From NCBI GenBank assembly GCA_964613585.1, contig CAZTHL010000133.1, positions 1 through 7,224 on the forward strand: a stretch of DNA of 7,224 bases, written 5' to 3'. Positions 5,102 to 7,224 of the stretch are shown piece after piece. The notes beneath the pieces were generated by a model. It was not told the origin of the DNA. It worked only from the letters and a program-made list of their open reading frames with translations, and ran no database searches. How positions within the stretch are numbered: position 1 is the stretch's first letter; every line of letters begins with the position of its first letter. The DNA is from CAZTHL01 sp964613585. GTDB taxonomy: Bacteria > Pseudomonadota > Alphaproteobacteria > DSM-16000 > Inquilinaceae. Made by a program: the position numbers and the translations under genes.

Positions 5102-6592
5102 GTGCCGGACGCGGAGCCCGCGGCGGAGTACCTGCATGCCGCCGCCCCGGAGACCTTCGAGGACCCGGCGGCGGCGCAGCGCCGCGTGGCGGAAATCTAC
5201 GATCGCCATACCCAGCACCTGCGCGAGCGCTTCCGCGCCTACATCCGCGGCGAGCCCATGCACGGGCGAGTGCGCGCCTGCTACCCCTATGTCGGCCTGC
5301 GCACGCGCAGCTACGCCCGGGTCGACACCCGCCTGTCCTACGGCTTCGTCAGCGGCCCCAGCGACTACTGGACCACGCTGACCCGGCCGGATCTGTTCGA
5401 CTATTACCTTCGCGAGCAGTTCAGCCAGCTTCTGCGCAATCACGGCGTGCCGCTGGAGATCGGCGTCAGCAACATCCCGATCCCGGTCCATTTCGCCTTT
5501 CCGGAAGGGATGCATGTCGAGCAGGAGCTGGAGCCGGAGCGCCTGCGCGAGCTGCGTGACGTGTTCGACGTGCCCGATCTCGTCTTCATGGATGACAGCA
5601 TCGTCAACGGGACCTACCGGCCGGGGCCGGGCAAGCCGATGCCGCTGGCCATGTTCACCGCGCCGCGCATCGATTTCAGCCTGCACCGGCTGCGCCACTA
5701 CACGGCGACGCGCTGCGAGCACTTTCAGAACTTCGTCCTGTTCACGAACTACCAGTTCTACGTGGACGAGTTCGTGCGCCACGGCCAAGCGCTGATGGCC
5801 GATCCCGAGAGCGGCTACGATGCGCTGATCGAGCCCGGCGAGCGGACCTCGCTCAACGTGCGGCTGGGAGGCGGCATCTCGGGCGGACTGCCCGCGCGCA
5901 TGCCGCAGATGCCGGCCTACCACCTGAAGCGGCCCGACGGCTCGGGCATCACCATGGTCAACATCGGCATCGGCCCGTCGAACGCGAAGACGGCGACCGA
6001 CCATGTCGCCGTGCTCAGGCCCCATGCCTGGCTGATGCTTGGCCACTGCGCGGGCCTGAGGAATACCCAGAAGCTCGGCGACTACGTGCTGGCCCACGGA
6101 TATGTGCGCGAGGACCATGTGCTGGATGCCGACCTGCCGCTGTGGGTGCCGGTACCGCCTCTGGCGGAGATCCAGCAGGCGCTCGAGGGCGCGGTCGCGG
6201 AGATCACCGGCCTCGAGGGCTACGCGCTGAAGAGCGTGATGCGCACCGGCACCGTCGCCACCATCGACAACCGGAACTGGGAGCTGCGCGATCACACCGA
6301 GCCGGTCGAGCGGCTGAGCCAGAGTCGGGCCATCGCGCTGGACATGGAAAGCGGCACCATCGCCGCCAACGGCTTCCGCTTCCGCGTGCCGTACGGCACC
6401 CTTCTGTGCGTCTCCGACAAGCCGCTGCACGGCGAGCTGAAGCTGCCCGGCATGGCCGACGCCTTCTACAAGCAACAGGTCGGCCAGCACCTGCGCATCG
6501 GCATCCTGGCCATGGAGAGGCTGCGCCGGCTCGGGCTCGAGCGCCTGCACAGCCGGAAGCTGCGCAGCTTCCAGGAGCCGGCGTTCCAATAG
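5102..6592 (+). CDS. amn: AMP nucleosidase
   Basis: A 496-residue protein (E. coli Amn has 484) that hydrolyses AMP to adenine and ribose 5-phosphate in purine nucleotide turnover. The N-terminal regulatory-type domain carries family patterns such as DYWTTLTRPDLFDYYLREQF (88-107), RIDFSLHRLRHYTATRCEHF (189-208) and FVLFTNYQFYVDEFVR (211-226). The C-terminal nucleoside-phosphorylase-like domain carries VNIGIGPSNAKT (286-297), WLMLGHCAGLR (310-320), GDYVLAHGYVREDHVLDA (326-343), the ribose-contacting Glu in DMES (414-417) and the catalytic-type Asp in CVSDKPLHGE (D439). The C-terminus LHSRKLRSFQEPAFQ matches the family end. GTG 5102 is the only reasonable start after the ftsY stop and has an upstream GGAGG. 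The gene is complete and intact, ending at TAG 6590-6592. It is probably co-transcribed with ftsY. Confidence 0.96.
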   Translation: MPDAEPAAEYLHAAAPETFEDPAAAQRRVAEIYDRHTQHLRERFRAYIRGEPMHGRVRACYPYVGLRTRSYARVDTRLSYGFVSGPSDYWTTLTRPDLFDYYLREQFSQLLRNHGVPLEIGVSNIPIPVHFAFPEGMHVEQELEPERLRELRDVFDVPDLVFMDDSIVNGTYRPGPGKPMPLAMFTAPRIDFSLHRLRHYTATRCEHFQNFVLFTNYQFYVDEFVRHGQALMADPESGYDALIEPGERTSLNVRLGGGISGGLPARMPQMPAYHLKRPDGSGITMVNIGIGPSNAKTATDHVAVLRPHAWLMLGHCAGLRNTQKLGDYVLAHGYVREDHVLDADLPLWVPVPPLAEIQQALEGAVAEITGLEGYALKSVMRTGTVATIDNRNWELRDHTEPVERLSQSRAIALDMESGTIAANGFRFRVPYGTLLCVSDKPLHGELKLPGMADAFYKQQVGQHLRIGILAMERLRRLGLERLHSRKLRSFQEPAFQ

Positions 6593-6620
6593 AGCGTTTC
6601 CGCCTGACGCGGACTCAACG

Positions 6621-6710
6621 CCAGCCCGCTCCCCCGCCCGGCCAGCCCGAGCCTGCTGTCGTAGGATGGCCGGGTGGGGACGCGGCCGGCGATGCCCCCT
6701 GAGCCGGAAC
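6621..6710. repeat. Dispersed hairpin element, copy B; possible bidirectional terminator
   Basis: gcccggcca (6636-6644) pairs with tggccgggt (6667-6675; the outer pair is a G-T wobble) around a 22-base loop, as in copy A. The loop agrees at 17 of 22 positions. Downstream, ccggcgatgcc is identical to copy A and is followed by ccctgagccgg. A C-rich run precedes it in both copies. It sits between the convergent amn and DUF488 genes. The shared structure is seen directly; a role in ending transcripts is inference. Confidence 0.7.
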
Positions 6711-6743
6711 CGATCTGGCCCTCACCGGGGCCGCGCGCCTGGG

Positions 6744-7211
6744 TCAATTGCCGGACACAGGGCGTAGATCCCGGATGGTGAAGCCGTGCTCCTGCGCCAG
6801 CCGATCGGCCACCAGGCGACGATGGCAGCAGGCCGGATCGCGCTCGTAGCAGAGCAGGCAGGCCGGCGCCGTCCGGGCCAGCGCCGCGGCTCGGTCGAGG
6901 TCGCGCCGCGCCGTCTCGCCGTCGAGGTGCGCCAGAAAGATGCCGCGATAGCGTGCCGTGTCGCCGGCCCGTGCCGCGTCGCGCCCCGTCTTCGGGTTGC
7001 CGAGCCCGGCGAGATGAAGGTAGCCGATGCCGGCCTCCTCCAGCGCCGCCGACAGCGCTTTCCGGCCGCATTCCCGCCGGCGCGACCACGGCACGGCGCG
7101 CACGTCGATCACGGCGCGCACCCCCTCGCGGGCAAGCAAAGCGATGAGGTCGGCCAGGGACGTCTGCTGATAGCCAATGGTGAACAGCGTTGCGGCAGCA
7201 CCCTGTGCCAA
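6744..7211 (-). CDS. DUF488-family protein (start uncertain, near window edge)
   Basis: About 155 residues with DUF488 hallmarks: LFTIGYQQTSLADLIALL at the N-terminus, VIDVRAVPWSRR (34-45), YLHLAGLGNP (64-73), RYRGIFLAHL (88-97) and a Cys-rich segment LLCYERDPACCHRRLVADRL (119-138) in which Cys121, Glu123, Cys128/129 and His130 stand out. The family is widespread, small and cytosolic, and has no established biochemical function; the conserved Cys/His cluster hints at metal binding or thiol chemistry. I place the start at TTG 7211 because the family normally begins just before the TIGY motif. No good ribosome binding site is visible, and the frame stays open to the window end, so a start beyond 7224 is possible. 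It converges on amn across 151 bp. Confidence 0.82.
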   Translation of the reverse strand: MAQGAAATLFTIGYQQTSLADLIALLAREGVRAVIDVRAVPWSRRRECGRKALSAALEEAGIGYLHLAGLGNPKTGRDAARAGDTARYRGIFLAHLDGETARRDLDRAAALARTAPACLLCYERDPACCHRRLVADRLAQEHGFTIRDLRPVSGN

Positions 7212-7224
7212 CGAAGTCTTTTGG

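Noticed and set aside
3731..6589. A 952-codon open frame antisense to the GST end, ftsY and amn
   Set aside because: It lies opposite three well-recognised genes and its sequence (His, Ala, Gly, Arg and Ser rich) resembles no protein. Long antisense frames are expected when sense genes have GC-rich third positions.
1..7224. A novel multigene system
   Set aside because: Every supported gene belongs to a known family (GltB, CsbD, PRC-barrel, GST, FtsY, Amn, DUF488), and neither order nor content points to a joint new function.

Overview
The window comes from a high-GC bacterium. It is most likely an alphaproteobacterium, possibly of the Rhodospirillales or a related order. This rests on the strongly GC-biased third codon positions, the alphaproteobacterial look of the GltB, FtsY and Amn proteins, and a clear EcfG-type general-stress promoter (GGAAC-N16-CGTT), a signal characteristic of that class. 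The order-level placement is inference. There are no tRNA or rRNA genes, CRISPR arrays, transposases or phage genes. I see no evidence of a new multigene defence, mobile or biosynthetic system. The most unusual material is non-coding.

Layout. Bases 1-1142 hold the C-terminal quarter of gltB (glutamate synthase large subunit, + strand, cut by the window edge). Bases 1143-1799 are a gene-free convergent gap rich in perfect inverted repeats and short tandem duplications. On the minus strand follow a CsbD-family stress protein (1800-1997) with its own EcfG-type promoter, and upstream of it a secreted PRC-barrel protein (2118-2801). A 445-bp divergent gap leads to a + strand glutathione S-transferase-like gene (3247-3909). 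Next comes a tight + strand pair, ftsY (4119-5096) and amn (5102-6592), only 5 bp apart. A second convergent gap (6593-6743) carries a diverged copy of the hairpin element seen after gltB. A minus-strand DUF488 gene (6744-7211) runs to the right edge.

How the genes relate. gltB (nitrogen assimilation), ftsY (receptor for SRP-dependent membrane protein targeting) and amn (AMP cleavage to adenine and ribose 5-phosphate) are housekeeping functions with no obvious shared pathway. The csbD and PRC-barrel genes look like a small general-stress neighbourhood; the promoter evidence is strong for csbD and weak for the PRC gene. The ftsY-amn spacing suggests co-transcription.

Most worth following up: a roughly 75-90 bp hairpin-forming repeat present twice, each time between convergent genes; a run of five hairpins behind gltB; and the EcfG promoter in front of csbD.
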